A DNA stretch of 64,000 bases from Marthasterias glacialis (GCA_911728455.2 OU452222.1:23696090-23760089); one strand, 5' to 3'; shown: positions 12,291 to 24,309, counted from the first letter of the stretch. Notes: a model not told the origin generated them from the letters alone. A program made the numbers and translations.

Positions 12291-12311
12291 CCTTAAGTGA
12301 CGTTATCACAC

Positions 12312-12755
12312 AGAGACAAATTTTACTGGCAACTTGGAGGCAACCAACAGCACCGCATGCAAAAGAAACACTTTGGTGGCATAGGAGTTATTTTTTTTTT
12401 TTTTAAATGTCTTACAATCCTCAAGAAAATCAGGTGAAAATTGAAATGCGAATGCCTTTTTGTCATAGATATTGCCTGGAATTGGTTGCCTGTAAAATTG
12501 CCTCATGTGACATGGCATTATATGGCCTATAGGGCCATGTCACACAGGGCAACTCTCACAGGCAACCTAGAGGCAACCAACTGCACTGCTTTCAAAAGGA
12601 GTTTACTTCGGTTATACACTTATACGTTTTTCTATTAGTGTCTTACTGTCCTCGAGAAAATTGTGTGGAAATTGACATGTGACTGTTTTTTTCGTCGTCC
12701 TGATTGCCCGGAAGTGGTTGCCCGTAATTCGCCCCGTGTGACTTGGCCCTAAATC
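12312..12755. mobile_element. Two tandem copies of a roughly 215-bp MITE
   Basis: GGCAACCTAGAGGCAACCAAC...TCTTACTGTCCTCGAGAAAAT...GGAAGTGGTTGCCCG... in 12533-12755 repeats 12312-12525. The ends GGGCCATGTCACACAGGGC and its inverse CCCCGTGTGACTTGGCCC bound the second copy. Confidence 0.7.
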
Positions 12756-12759
12756 TCAC

Positions 12760-14715
12760 TTTCGGCGCACAGTATTGGCGTTTCGAAGGTCTTAGCGAGT
12801 GTTGTTTTACTGGATTAGTAGTAAACAAAATAAATAAGGTACCAGTCTGTGTTTTCCTGGAGCCTCCCTTTCGGCATACATGTTTCCATTCGGAAGCTAT
12901 ACGCAGCACGGTGAAAGCCTCCATCTGAAACAAGGCTGTGGGTTCAAGGGTTCAACTGGAGAAGCAATACGAACTCTCTCAAGACGTCACGCCGAGGTGA
13001 AGATCGAAGAGCGGTGTCAGTGTTTACTCTATGAGTAGTCAGGCGATACGACCCGTCACTCTACGCTGGGCGGACTCCTCAGATCCTGGCGATTGATACG
13101 TAGCATCGGCAATTCCAATTACATGACTTTCCGTCATGGGTGTACACAGTGAATACAAACGATATGCCTCAATATGCTTAGAAAATAAACAAGCCTTCCA
13201 ATTGAATTTCCGCGCTTTGGTCTGAAAAGGTCGCGTGATACAGACTGCTCTCAGTGCACGTCGAAATTGTTACGTGAAGCTGCAAATTTCATTTGTGGAT
13301 GTCTTGTTCTTTATATCCCTGTATATGGGACTCTCTTCCCAACCCTGACGCTTCTAAGGATTCCATTGTCATATTGTATGCTTTGCACTGTTGATCTAAG
13401 CTTTAAAAAGCGCCTAAAATCCGCAACCGTCGTCGTTAATTTTTCCCAAGTTGCACAGTAATCTATGTACCACATTTTCGGCAGTCCAATCTCATTATCT
13501 TTACGTATGTCATGCATAATAATGCCTCGCCGAGCCTGGAAAGTTTGTCATAGAAATTTTGGAATAATAGGATAATAATTTTGGTGTTACTTTTTTTTTG
13601 TCGTGTTTCTTTGTCATCAACACTACCATTTTTGTTTTTGTGTGAGATAAAGCATTCTGTTAAAAACATTATGATCCGTGATCAAGCCGATTTTTACCTA
13701 GGAAAATTAATCAAAACGTTGAACTTGTATTTTGTGTGTGCATGTGATGAACAACAACGGTATTAACTTTCGCATGAGATATCGAACGGGAAAATCCATC
13801 AACGAATACTGACTAATAATTAAAAAATAAAATAATAAAACAAATATTGTGTAATAAATAAACTCCGCGCGCTGCCTTCTCAATATCAGCCTGCTGCCTT
13901 GCGACACAGAGACAAAATGCAGGCGAAATGACATTTTGATAATAATAGCTGACGTCTGGGTACCAGCAGAACAGGCATGGCCGCCATACACATTTTCTCG
14001 TAGCGTGGTTCGCCAGAATAATCGTTTCAAAATCTAAATTTCTATAGCCATCCATCTACAAGGTAAAAACGCGATTTACTAATATTATTCGTCCTAAAAT
14101 AACGATCTCTTTTAAATTTTGCTCGCTGGAATCAACTTATTTTCAAGATTAAATCGGCTAGAGCACGAATCATGTTTAGGATATCACAATAACCGCTAAT
14201 CTAGAGATTATCATATGGATATTCTTTAAGCATAACTAAAATACTGGAAATTGGACTTCCTCCTTAGACAAAACATAAAACTAACATTGACAAAGTTCTG
14301 ACATGATGTGTTGTACATGGTTGTCCGATTGAGTCGGCCGGTGCTACGGTGAGACTAGAGAGAGAGCAATTGTGGGTGAGATGACGAGAGCATACATGTG
14401 TTAGATTTCAATATACACCCTGCTACGATTGCCGTAGCTTATCTTGAAGGGTCGTGACAGGTGAAAAGCTACAAAGCTGAATCGGACTGTTAAAATACAA
14501 CGGGTGTAACAATGATTTATGTGCTTACTGCAAGTCGACAATAAAGACTTGTGATTTTCATTTAGCTGTTTTACGGTTAATAAACCGAAATGTTTTTCAC
14601 TATTACAGTGGCATTATAAACAAAAATTAAATACAAAATAAAAAAATACAAAAAAATATAATGGGTCCGTCGGAAATATGGTTTATCCTCTAATTATGGA
14701 ACTGTGTCCCGTTGT
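12760..14715. other. Intergenic, no supported gene
   Basis: No supported gene. ORFs of 60-107 codons overlap on both strands without recognisable motifs. No strong repeat was seen. Confidence 0.5.
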
Positions 14716-14724
14716 GTTACTTGT

Positions 14725-14997
14725 GTTACGCACGATTATGGCCGACATGGACCATTACATCTGACAAAAAAATGTTGCAGCACTATGTCCGACCCATTGT
14801 GTCCGACAAACATTATGTCCGACCCATAGTGTCCTACAAACCATTATGTCCGAACCATTGTGTCCGATGAACCATTATGCCCTACCCTTTATGTCTGCCG
14901 ACACAATGAGTCGTTCGTCGGACACAATGGGTCGGACATGATGGTTGAAAATTGTCGTCGGACATAATTGTCGATGTCGAACTTTATGGTGCGTAAC
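14725..14997. mobile_element. MITE built of CCGAC-type subrepeats, best copy
   Basis: The ends are GTTACGCACGATTATGG and, inverse, TTTATGGTGCGTAAC. The interior alternates CATTATGTCCGACCCAT and GTGTCCGACAAAC units, then flips to TCGTCGGACACAATGGG units. It can fold as a long imperfect hairpin with register shifts. Confidence 0.75.
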
Positions 14998-15019
14998 AAA
15001 CGTGCATTGAGAAGCGACA

Positions 15020-15490
15020 GAAATTATCAGCACATACATTGAGACTAAGTGCAGGAATGATATGGTAAATACCGAATTAACAATGGTACTGTTTGGGCCA
15101 AAAGTCAGACAACTATTACTGTCAGAAAAAATACTTTGATGTTAAGAAGATTGTGAAGACATGCAGACGACCAAAATCACCACTGTCTTTTTTTTATTTA
15201 TTTATTTATTTATTTATTTTTTTGATTACCGCGAGGAGCATGCACTGGCCACGACAAACATAAGGTTTCGTGTATGGTGTGTTAATCGAAAATGAGTGAA
15301 AAGATTTCGTGTATGGTGTGTTAATCGAAAATGAGTGAATGGACACGAATGTTCTTTTAAAAACTAACGTAACGTACAAAGGGCAATGTGCTTCTCGCTG
15401 ACGTCATGGACTAAACTTTTGCCACCCGTTGTTGTTTTATCTCCGAACAAACACGTATCACAATGGCTGAGACGATAAGTCAGGCTCTCC
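15020..15490. repeat. Dispersed repeat of about 400 bp, copy 1
   Basis: AAATTATCAGCACATACATTGAGAC through CACAATGGCTGAG(A/G)CGATAA is shared with 18563-18960 in direct orientation. Inside this copy about 36 bp (TTTCGTGTATGGTGTGTTAA...) is tandemly duplicated at about 15267-15337, and a (TTTA)n run has expanded at 15196-15220. Confidence 0.8.
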
Positions 15491-15722
15491 CTGTGAATAA
15501 GACCCTTTTACGAAGCCCATTTACGGATTTCCTTCGTCCAGGAAACTCACTGTTATAATGAAGGATTAATTAAAATGCTGCTGCGGACGTGGCAGCTTTG
15601 AGACAAGAAATCCAGGTGGTTGTCGTAAGGGCTAATGTATGTTTTAATTAAAATAACATAAGTTATTCAGTTTCATGTGCGTATGGAATGATTATTTAAT
15701 ATCGAGGCACCGTTAAAGGTAA

Positions 15723-15905
15723 AAACAGGAATGGTATTCACCCAAAATGGGTTTTATTTGTTTTAGTCTGAAAGCTTTACTGCTTATAAAGCTCATACCA
15801 GTACCCATTTTCCGTAGAAATAGGTCTATATGAAATACTGTCAAAGTTGAGAAAATAGAATTTGTAGACCCTGATTTTAGTGTTGGTTGTAACAATCGAA
15901 ATTAA
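15723..15905. repeat. Dispersed repeat, inverted relative to 25675-25830
   Basis: The two stretches share, in reverse complement, TCTGAAAGCTTACTG-like, GAAATACTGTCAAAG and ACAATCGAAATTAA segments. It is probably an old MITE. Confidence 0.6.
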
Positions 15906-16267
15906 TGGCATGGTGTGCATGATTTTCATCCTTTTTTTCCTGACTCGGACGACGGATTCTGCCCTAATTTTCACAGCTTTGTTTGTCCGTGTATATATTG
16001 AATCAAACAAAGCAAGAACACTGCACCATCAGATTTACCAATTGCATATTTTACCTTTAACTAAGATTTGCAACGTTGCATGGAATGTCTGGTTTGGCCT
16101 TGGCCATATCTGGACGCGGCCATGTCTAGACGTGAACGCATCGCAAACAATGTAGTTATTTTGCAATTTGGTCCTATTGTTCCACTCCATCAAAATTCAA
16201 TAAATAAGAATGTCGAGCACGAAAACACCCGCTGAGGACTACCCAGACCATCAACGGTATCCTTTCC

Positions 16268-16530
16268 TCAACTGGGTGGTCGGGTTGGCGTAGTGGTATC
16301 CTTCCTCGCCGTCCACCTCCAGGATCTTGGTTCGAATCCCACCGGGGGCACTAGGTGGATTGGGTTTTCAGTTCCTACCTGATTGTGTGGGTTATCTCTG
16401 TGAAATATTTCTCTGGGGTTTTCCTCCCACATCTAAGACTGATTTTTGTTCTTGTCTTTTCTCTGTGAGGTTCTCGGCTAGTAAGTTCGCTTTTTGGGGA
16501 ATCCTTGGCTTCGCATCCAAAATTAATAAA
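16268..16530 (+). mobile_element. tRNA-derived SINE, family C, near full length
   Basis: Box A-like TGGCGTAGTGGTATCC and box B GGTTCGAATCCC are followed by the family body (CCTACCTGATTGTGTGGG, CCTCCCACATCTAAGACTGA). An AATAAAGGAAATGG end follows. The tRNA-like head is too diverged and too tightly linked to the SINE body to be a tRNA gene. Confidence 0.75.
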
Positions 16531-16533
16531 GGA

Positions 16534-16774
16534 AATGGAAACTGAAAGCCCCTTCTGCAAAGGTACTTCAAGACGTTTTGACATTGGAAATAAGCATACG
16601 CTGCAATTTAAATGTACGAACAACGTCTTGTAAGAATTACAGTCCCCGATTCAGATAAAAACAGGAAAGAATTAAAAAAAAAGTAATAAAATAAAATAAA
16701 GGAAACACTCTGGGATTTACAATGCATTCAACAAGATCTGAACGGGATCTTTACTGAATTGAACCCACGTGCGC

Positions 16775-16811
<37 letters not shown>

Positions 16812-17870
16812 TCTCAGTTGATTGCAAAGTTGAAAGGAAAAGTGCGCCATTATTCTTGTCATGAACTGTAGTTTGTGACAATTATACCCAGGGCTGATAA
16901 TGCATTGGCGTGCGTGCATCAATCAATTGGAGAGTGAATGCTTTATTTGTCTGCCGATGGGATTTGATCTTGTGAGCAGGGAAAAGGAAACTCTACGACG
17001 TTAGAAATTATAATGACTCTCAGGTAATCAATGTACAATGTTTGCTGCATTAATCTTGTGTGGGGGCGAGCGTGTGCAAAACACATGTCAAATAAAATGG
17101 CACTGACTTGAAAAGGCGGACATTGAATTCCGTTCATGAGTTTGGACGGTCTTTTAAGATTTTGTGCGATATAAAAATCCATTATTCAAATCTTTGATTC
17201 AAATATTTTCCCAGGAGTGCTCTTGGGGGGTATGGAATGCTTTTATGGAATTGATGTCATTTGGTGATGTGAGTAGAGGCTGTTTTCCAGCACAGATGAT
17301 TTAAAGCGGCCTGTTGATGTAATGTACCTTCACTGAAGCTGATGAAAAATGTCAATCCGTACCCTTTTTTATCTGGGAACCGATATTATATTGCCACGCT
17401 CTCTGTGTAGAATCAATCGTTGCTGACTGCACTGTATGTAACACACTCAATTGTTTTGTTTTGGGAGTGGTACTTATAAGAGCAGTTAACATCCTAAAAA
17501 GGATAATGCGGTGCATTTTTGATCGCCAGTGTCGTAGTTTTTATGAGCATACGTGAGAGGCATATATACAAACTCTACGAACTAGTTATGAATGGTGAGT
17601 AGTCTAGTCGCAGTTGTCTTATCTTATCTTAGCCAGGTCTCCAACAAGGATATTGTAATGGTATAAATACAGAAGTGGTAGTTCATACACCATATCTTCT
17701 TGACCTTGATATCAGACTTAACACATCCTTAGCACAGTGTGAATGCAAGTGGTAGCTTCCTAGTCACAATTTGTCTAAATCTTAATATCAAGACGTGGAA
17801 GACATTGACACTTTGCGAACAGTGGAGTGGTTTGAACGCAGTAAGGTCATTTTCTTGTTATTATTATCAT
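16534..17870. other. Intergenic, no supported gene
   Basis: Contains a poly(A) tract of about 32 at 16779-16810. The rest is AT-rich with no domain-bearing ORF. Confidence 0.5.
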
Positions 17871-17874
17871 CACT

Positions 17875-17965
17875 TATATTTCTGGCAATGAAACCAAGGA
17901 TACCTCATAAGTGAACTTAATCACTGTAGCTCTCAAGCCTGAGGAAACCTGTCAACAAGTGTGCT
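17875..17965 (-). mobile_element. SINE family C tail fragment
   Basis: ATTTCTGGCAATGAAACCAAGG and GCCTGAGGAAACCTGT match the 3' end of family C as found at 29277-29345. Confidence 0.6.
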
Positions 17966-18047
17966 TGCTATGTGAACCAGAAACACTGGGGTAATTCCAC
18001 TACTCTTCCACGATAAGTGTTCTAGGTTCTTTTCACTACTAATCCCA

Positions 18048-18235
18048 GTACACGCCGGGACGTTGGCTTTTAATGTCCCATCCGAAGCACAAAGCAATTA
18101 TGGTAACGTATCTTGCTCGAGGACACAAGTGCCGTGACCGGGATTCGAACACACGCTCTGCTGCCGAAAACACCAGAACTTGAGTCCGTTGATCTAGAGC
18201 GCTCAGCCACGACCCTCCACTTTACTTTCAAACAA
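18048..18235 (-). mobile_element. tRNA-derived SINE, family B
   Basis: On the minus strand: box A-like GTGGCTGAGCGCTCTAGA and box B TGTTCGAATCCCGGTCACGG. The body follows as CACTTGTGTCCTCGAGCAAGATACGTTACCATAATTGC and CTTCGGATGGGACATTAAAAGCC. A partial relative is at 37622-37735. Confidence 0.75.
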
Positions 18236-18419
18236 ACGTGAATGACATTTGAACTACCTGTGCGTGCGTGTGTGGGGGCAGCCGGGACGAATGTGTTCTT
18301 TCCCCACAACAAGTTTTCAGACCCCTTCTCCTTAAAAAACAGTCCTTGGAATCCTGGTATGTAAAGAAAAAAATCATGAAAAACATTTACAATCAAGTAA
18401 GAATATTATTATAGTTTAA

Positions 18420-18484
18420 AACTATTGCTAGTAAACTTGTTGGTACAAACATGGTCGTACCCGCAACCTTACTAGCAATAGTTT
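18420..18484. mobile_element. Short palindromic MITE (TAGTAAACTTG family), copy 1
   Basis: ATTGCTAGTAAACTTG faces its reverse complement CCTTACTAGCAAT, with GGTACAAACATGGTCGTACC at the centre. Related to 53126-53215. Confidence 0.65.
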
Positions 18485-18562
18485 ATTCTTACTTTCTTAC
18501 ACCATGCAAAGCTTCAAACATCACTCATTTACAATCAAGTTTATAGAGAAAACTTGCAAAAA

Positions 18563-18960
18563 ATTATCAGCACATACATTGAGACGAAGTGCAGGGATGA
18601 TATGGTAAATACCGAATCAAAAATGGCACCGTTCTGATAACAAATGTCAGACAACTACTTTTGTCAGAAAATAATAAACACTTTTTGTTATGGAGATTGC
18701 ACATGAAGACCACCAAAATCACCACTGTTTATTTTGATTGCCGCGAGGAGCCATGCACCGCCCACGACAAACATAAACCAGGTTTCGTGTATGGTGTTTT
18801 AATCGGAAATGAGTGAATGGAAATGAATATTCTTAAAAAAAATATATATCGTAATAAACAAAGGGCAATGCGCTTCTCGCTGACGTCATAGACTAAACTT
18901 TTGCCACCCGTTGCTGTTTTATCTCCGTGCAAACACATATCACAATGGCTGAGGCGATAA
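18563..18960. repeat. Dispersed repeat of about 400 bp, copy 2
   Basis: Direct copy of the 15020-15490 repeat without its tandem duplication or (TTTA)n expansion. Confidence 0.8.
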
Positions 18961-18964
18961 TCCA

Positions 18965-19475
18965 AAAAATTCCACTTCTATGTTGTTGGGGGTTAAATCG
19001 CAGCCATTGTGGGATGGGGTGGTTACCAGTGAATTCCCTTTCACATCAAGCAGTTCCTTATACATCTAAACATGTGTGTAAATGCATCCACACGAGGACT
19101 TAATATTATTGACGATAAGACTAGTTGTTATGCTCATTTGTTTTTGTTAAATGTATGGTGTATGTATGTGAAGTCATCAGTGACAACGTTTTTATCAACA
19201 CTCGCCATCCAGAATCTCTTGTACATTTCGTCATATGCCTGTTCGTACTTAAGCATTTTCACTCACCCACTCGCAGTGTTTTTTTTTTTAATTTTTTTTT
19301 ATTTTGCTATTTTTGTCATTTCATTATTTTCGTTTATAGTTTGTCATTTTTTGTTTTCTGTTTTAGTTTGCTGTAGTCCTTTTTGGTTGCTGTGCTATAT
19401 CGTTAACTTTCATTTGGTTTTGTTGTATTACTTTCTTGTGATTTGCTCTTTGTACATTTTACGTTGTATTGGTCA
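18965..19475. other. Intergenic, no supported gene
   Basis: T-rich; ORFs of hydrophobic residues arise only from TTT/TTG composition. Confidence 0.5.
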
Positions 19476-19477
19476 AA

Positions 19478-19695
19478 TAAAATAATAATACTAATACTAA
19501 TACTAATACTAATAAAACTACTACTACTACTAATAATATTATTAAACAAGTAACTAAATAACTAAATAAATAAAATAAAATTAATGTATTTAAAAAGTAA
19601 AATAATAATAACAATAATAATAACAACGATAATAAGTAACTAAATAAATAAACAATAAAAAAAGAATAATGAAATAACAAATTAATAAATAAAAT
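19478..19695. repeat. Low-complexity tract (AATACT, CTA, TAA and AAATAA units)
   Basis: Blocks of (ACTAAT)n, (ACT)n, (AATAAC)n and (AAATAAAT)n lie in succession. A further (TTA)n and poly(T) run is near 19738-19775. Confidence 0.85.
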
Positions 19696-19779
19696 GGCTC
19701 TTCACGGTTAATACTGAGTGAACATTGTTAACCATGTTTTTTTTTATATTATTATTATTATTATTTTTTTTTTTTACCC

Positions 19780-20900
19780 GCTTCGGAGTAAGAAGAAATT
19801 TGTAAAGTTGTTTCCAACAAACGATTTGACTTGTGAATGTACAGAACATTGTGTACCACTCTTACTTCTAATTCAAAAGTGCCTTTCAAGCCCGACAGTC
19901 GTGAGAATGTTCTGGCAGGGTTCCCTTTAAAAATGGTTCTTATATTCCCCTCCCTGCTCTATTCAAAGAAGCAAGAAATTGCCGCCTGTGGGTAGAACAT
20001 TTACACCTTAAGTGCACTCAGGATTATCATGCATTATTAAAACAATATGTGACGTGTGAAAATTGTACGTGCGCTGATTGGACATTTGTTTTATTTATAC
20101 ACTGCAGTGCTCCAATAATAACGATAGTATTTGTTTAGTTTTTTTTTTCACAATTTATCATGGTCAGTGAACTTGCAGGGGGGAAAAATGTCATTTGATT
20201 GGATTGGTCCATCGTTAGAGATAAGATAAATGCAACGAAGCAAAGTTGTTTCTTGTGGTGTGTTTAACCTTTTCACAAACCTAGCATGTAAAACCATATA
20301 ATAGATAACAGAAACAAAACTTCTCCTTTGCTCAGGCTTTGGCCTCCCCCAAAAAGAAGGGGGGGGGGGAGAGAAGAAAAAGACAAGGGATAGTAGTTTT
20401 TTTGCGCATGCGTTGTATGTTTGTGTTTCCCACTATTTACACGAACTGTACAAGTATGTAAAGTCATGATAACCCTATTTGCTCGAGCTGCATTAGTAGC
20501 GTACGTTGACAGTCGTGCCACTGGCGTGCCACTGGCGTGCCACTGGCGTGCCGCACGGTTACGGGTTCAAAACTTCGTCTGTCTTTTGTTTCCTTTGTAT
20601 CACCTTATTTGGGGGTCTTTCTTGGAAAGTGTTTTATTTAAACTTGAATGTAAATGTTTTTATTTATTTTATTCTATCTTTTATTATTATTTATCTGCAC
20701 AATTCTGGTTTCCAATGATTTTTTTCCCAAGGGAAAAGGGGTCAGAGAACCCGTTTTTTGCGATGTCGTTTGGGAGAAACAAAGTCCGCCTCGGGCTCTG
20801 TTTGATCATGGTTTGCTGTAATGAAGCGCCTTGCAAGATGCAAGCTACTCCAAAATTGATGACGTATCCGGGCCCGTAACCCAAGACTAAGCCTGTGTTA
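19780..20900. other. Intergenic, no supported gene; short 12-bp tandem repeat
   Basis: CACTGGCGTGCC is repeated three times at about 20517-20553. Box B-like GGGTTCAAAAC follows at 20569. No gene was recognised. Confidence 0.5.
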
Positions 20901-21026
20901 AGACCATGACGATCTCATCTGTCTCTGGTTCCATGTTAATTCGTTACTTAGGCTCTTCAACTAACTAACTAACACAGTCCCATCTGCCAACACTTACTTC
21001 TCAAAAATATTTACACAGTCCAAATT

Positions 21027-21248
21027 AATAAGACTGCGTTCGAACTGGCCCCTCGTCTGGTCTAGTGGTTAAGACATCTGCTCTAGTCATGCGGGAGTCG
21101 TGGGTTCGAATCCCACCCGAGTTGCCTGTGGTTTTTCCCCACAGGACTCGAAAGCACTGAGTATACAGTGCTTATCACACATCGGTGTAAGGCAAATTGA
21201 AATTTATATTCATACCCCTGATGCAAAGATTAACATCTATCTAACGTA
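21027..21248 (+). mobile_element. tRNA-derived SINE, family A, with 12-bp target duplication
   Basis: Flanked by ACAGTCCAAATT at 21015-21026 and 21249-21260. Box A-like GGTCTAGTGGTTAAGAC and box B GGGTTCGAATCCCACC are followed by a body with the stem CCTGTGG...CCACAGG and GAGTATACAGTGCTTA. Related copies: 32095-32290, 34160-34275 and 50300-50425. Confidence 0.85.
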
Positions 21249-21804
21249 ACAGTCCAAATTCTTTTCCCCTTTTCCTCACACCTACTTGTTCTCAAGAAAT
21301 TATCCGTGTTGGCAAGGAACTTAAAACCAGCGCTGGCTGTGGATTTGATGGTATTAGTTTGAGTGTTACTAAACCTGTTATTCCCTTTATTGCCGAAACT
21401 CTTGCTCACGTCTTTGATATTTCCTTTTCTACAGGCTGTGTTCCTTTGTTCCTTCTTATCTTGAAATTCCTGAAGTTATCCCTGCCTTCAAATTAGGTGA
21501 CGCTCATAACATCGTCAATTACAGACCTATTTCTATTCTCTGTGTTTCTCAACAAAAAAATCTTAAGAGACTGGTCTACGGCCGCCTCTTCAGATTTACT
21601 TCTCATTTTCATCTTCTCTCTGAAAATCAATATGGCTTTCGCAGTAAACACTTCATCGCTTCATCTCATCCAAGTTATTGATAATGTTACAGAATAATTC
21701 GCTCTGCAAGAAACTTTATGCCGTCGGTGTGTTTATTGATTTATGAAAAGCTTTTGACACCACCAGCCATCCCTTTCTTCGCTCCAAGCTTAACATTTTA
21801 TGGT

Positions 21805-22021
21805 ACACAAGGAGGAGTTTGCGGTGACACCATGTAACAACTCTTTTATAGAGGTGGTAGCTCTGAGAAGAACCGTTGGTTTTCTCAACATTTCGGACAG
21901 TATGCTCTATCCTTCGTCAGGAAATAGAGCATACTGTCCCGAAACGTTGAGAAAACCAACGGCTCTTCTCAGAGCCACCACCTCTTCAAAAGAGTTGTTC
22001 AAACTCTTCCTTATTGTGTCT
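21805..22021. mobile_element. Foldback MITE inside the retrotransposon
   Basis: Ends CACAAGGAGGAGTTT and AAACTCTTCCTTATTGTG. Long arms: GAGGTGGTAGCTCTGAGAAG mirrored by CTTCTCAGAGCCACCACCTC, and TGAGAAAACCAACGG mirrored by CCGTTGGTTTTCTCA. The centre is AGAGCATACTGTCC with its complement. Confidence 0.75.
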
Positions 22022-22523
22022 CCACCATTCAAACCCTCACATCTCATTATAGGGTATAACAGGAGTTAATACTCTTCAGTGGTTCCGAGATTATCTTCAA
22101 AACATGCGGCAGTTTACTTCAGTGATGAACTGTGACTCAGGTCGTCTTTCTCTTCTCTGTGGAGTTATTGTTTTATTATTGGCCCACTTCTCCTCCAGTG
22201 TTATGTCTCAGTGAGCTACACTGTTCCTCTTTTCCGCTATCATTTTACTTCATTTGCTGACGACTATTGTTCATAATATAGTCCGAACTGTGGTATTCTT
22301 ATTGATTATCTCAATTTATTCTGAACTTCTTCAGGTATCCAAGCTGTCTTTAAACCACACCAAGACAAATGCTATCTTCTTCAGCAAGTCTACTTCTCCT
22401 GTCACCAACCAATTGCATCCTGTAAAAATTGAAACTATTCCCGTTAGTGTGGTGTTCTCATCACTGTTTCTTGGAGTAATTTTTGGCCATAAACTTTCGT
22501 GGACTGAGCATATTACACACATA

Positions 22524-23475
22524 TGGACTGGCAACGAGGGAAATAGCGCACGTCTATGCAACCCGAGGGCCTGTGAATGACCAGGAGAGGGTCCTATTTC
22601 CCGAGGCCGAAAGCCAAGGGAAATAGGACCCTCTCCTGGTCACTCACAGGCCCGAGGGGTTCGTAGACGTGCACTATTGCCCGAATAATGCCAGTCCATA
22701 TGTGTTTTATAACACACCTCAATCCAAAATGTCGGTTAGAAAAGTAAATCGCGGTTTCTTGGCCGGAAATTCTTCTCCATCTGCAGACGCCGTCGAGGGT
22801 GCTCTTTACCAGTCAATAGTTTTGGGGTTTTTGAAACTATTTCCCGCTTTGTGAACTATTTCCCCTAAATGAAGCGCGTGCGGTGCGTTTGGTGCAGATT
22901 TCATGCACTAGGCTATATTAGTTCACCCCAAGTGACCGTGTTTCAGCCAATCAGGATAAAGAACCAGGGAGAGGTGTGTTATAATTCCTTTTATAACACA
23001 CCTTTCCCTGGTTCTTTATCCTGATTGGCTGAAACACGGTCGCGTGTGAACTAATATAGCCTAGTGCATGAAATCTGCACAACTGGCACTGCGCGCGCTT
23101 CATTTGGGGGAAATAGTTCGCAAAGCGGAAAATAGTTTCAACCCCCCCCAAAAAAAAAAACAAAAAAAAAACAAAAACAAACTATTGACTGGTAAATAGC
23201 ACCCTCAAGAGAACGAAAATGGCGGCGTCTGCGGATCGCAGAAGAATCTCCGGCCAAAAAACGCGATTTACTCTTCTAACCGACATTAACTGAGGTGTTT
23301 TACAAAACACATATGGACTGGCATTATTTTGGCAATAGTGCACGTCTATGCACCCCTCGGGCCTGCGAGTGACCAGGAGAGGGTCCTAAGTCCTATTTTA
23401 AATAGGACCCTCTCCTGGTCACTCACAGGCCCTCGGGTTGCATAGACGTGCACTAGTTCCCTCATTGCCAGTCCA
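22524..23475. mobile_element. 952-bp palindrome-of-palindromes with TA target duplication
   Basis: Terminal inverted repeats TGGACTGGCAA(C/T)GAGGG continue with high similarity for about 75 bp. The element folds about a centre near 22990 (GGTTCTTTATCCTGATTGGC arms). Each end (22524-22698 and 23312-23475) is itself a hairpin carrying GACCAGGAGAGGGTCCTATTT and its complement. TA lies on both sides (22522-22523, 23476-23477). Removing element plus one TA leaves the surrounding reverse-transcriptase-derived frame continuous. It has no transposase. Confidence 0.82.
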
Positions 23476-24069
23476 TAATTAAGTGTATAGTATTGTCAAA
23501 TTACCTCGCGTAATACTAGGGTACTTTCAAAGTTACGTTACTTTCTTTCTTCTACGTCTCTGATCTTACTTTTTAACACACTTATTCTTCGTTATCTTAA
23601 TTTTTGTAATACCGTCTTGGCCAGATCAAGCAACAGAAGGCTTATCTCTTTAACTCTTTGACTATTTAAAAACGGGCTATTAGATTTTTTCACCTCCCCG
23701 CATCCTCGTGAACACACTTCTCCCTTAGTTGGATATCAACAAACTTCATACTGGCATCTTCATGTACAAATAGTTTCCTAATCTTCTTCCCACTGCCTTA
23801 AATTCTTGTTTCACCTCCACTGGAGCAATCCACGGCTATTCTTATTATTTACCAGATCTCGTCGTAATCTTTATATCTCTTTCAAGATCACTCGCACCTT
23901 TCTTTCTATGTACACACTTTGCTTTTACGGTCCTAATCTGTGGAACGCCATCGACGACCAAATCAAAGATTAGCCTTCAGCAAACTCGCGTTCAAAAGAG
24001 TCCTACTCCCTCATGTTGTAGCTTAGCTTTCTCTCCCGGCTCCACGGCTCGTCTTCAGATTTCTTTCCT

Positions 24070-24303
<234 letters not shown>

Positions 24304-24309
24304 CTAGCT

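Larger units (their letters stand above)
20960..24065 (+). pseudogene. Degenerate non-LTR retrotransposon (reverse transcriptase and C-terminal region), with nested insertions
   Basis: Discontinuous frames match the CR1/L2/jockey-like reverse transcriptase order. They are GFDGIS (near 21340), NYRPIS (near 21520), ENQYGFRSKH (near 21625), AVGVFIDL-stop-KAFD (near 21722-21755), QWFRDYLQN (near 22078), FADD (22253-22264), SLNHTKTNAIFF (near 22355), FLGVIFGHKLSW (near 22470) and WNAIDDQIKD (near 23940). A TGA at 21744-21746 breaks motif A, and there are several frameshifts, so it is dead. Three insertions interrupt it: a SINE (21027-21248), a MITE (about 21805-22021) and a large foldback (22524-23475). 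A (TTG)n tract follows the end. The 5' end and any endonuclease are not seen. Confidence 0.8.

Noticed and set aside
19072..19485. 137-codon hydrophobic ORF that could look like a membrane protein
   Set aside because: Phe/Leu/Tyr richness comes from a T-rich low-complexity tract; no charged loops or family motif.
21057..21122. tRNA gene candidates (also near 16290, 34165, 18150 minus and 51600 minus)
   Set aside because: Box A and B are present but each is fused to a repeated SINE body, and the cloverleaf is imperfect by eye. Treated as SINE heads.
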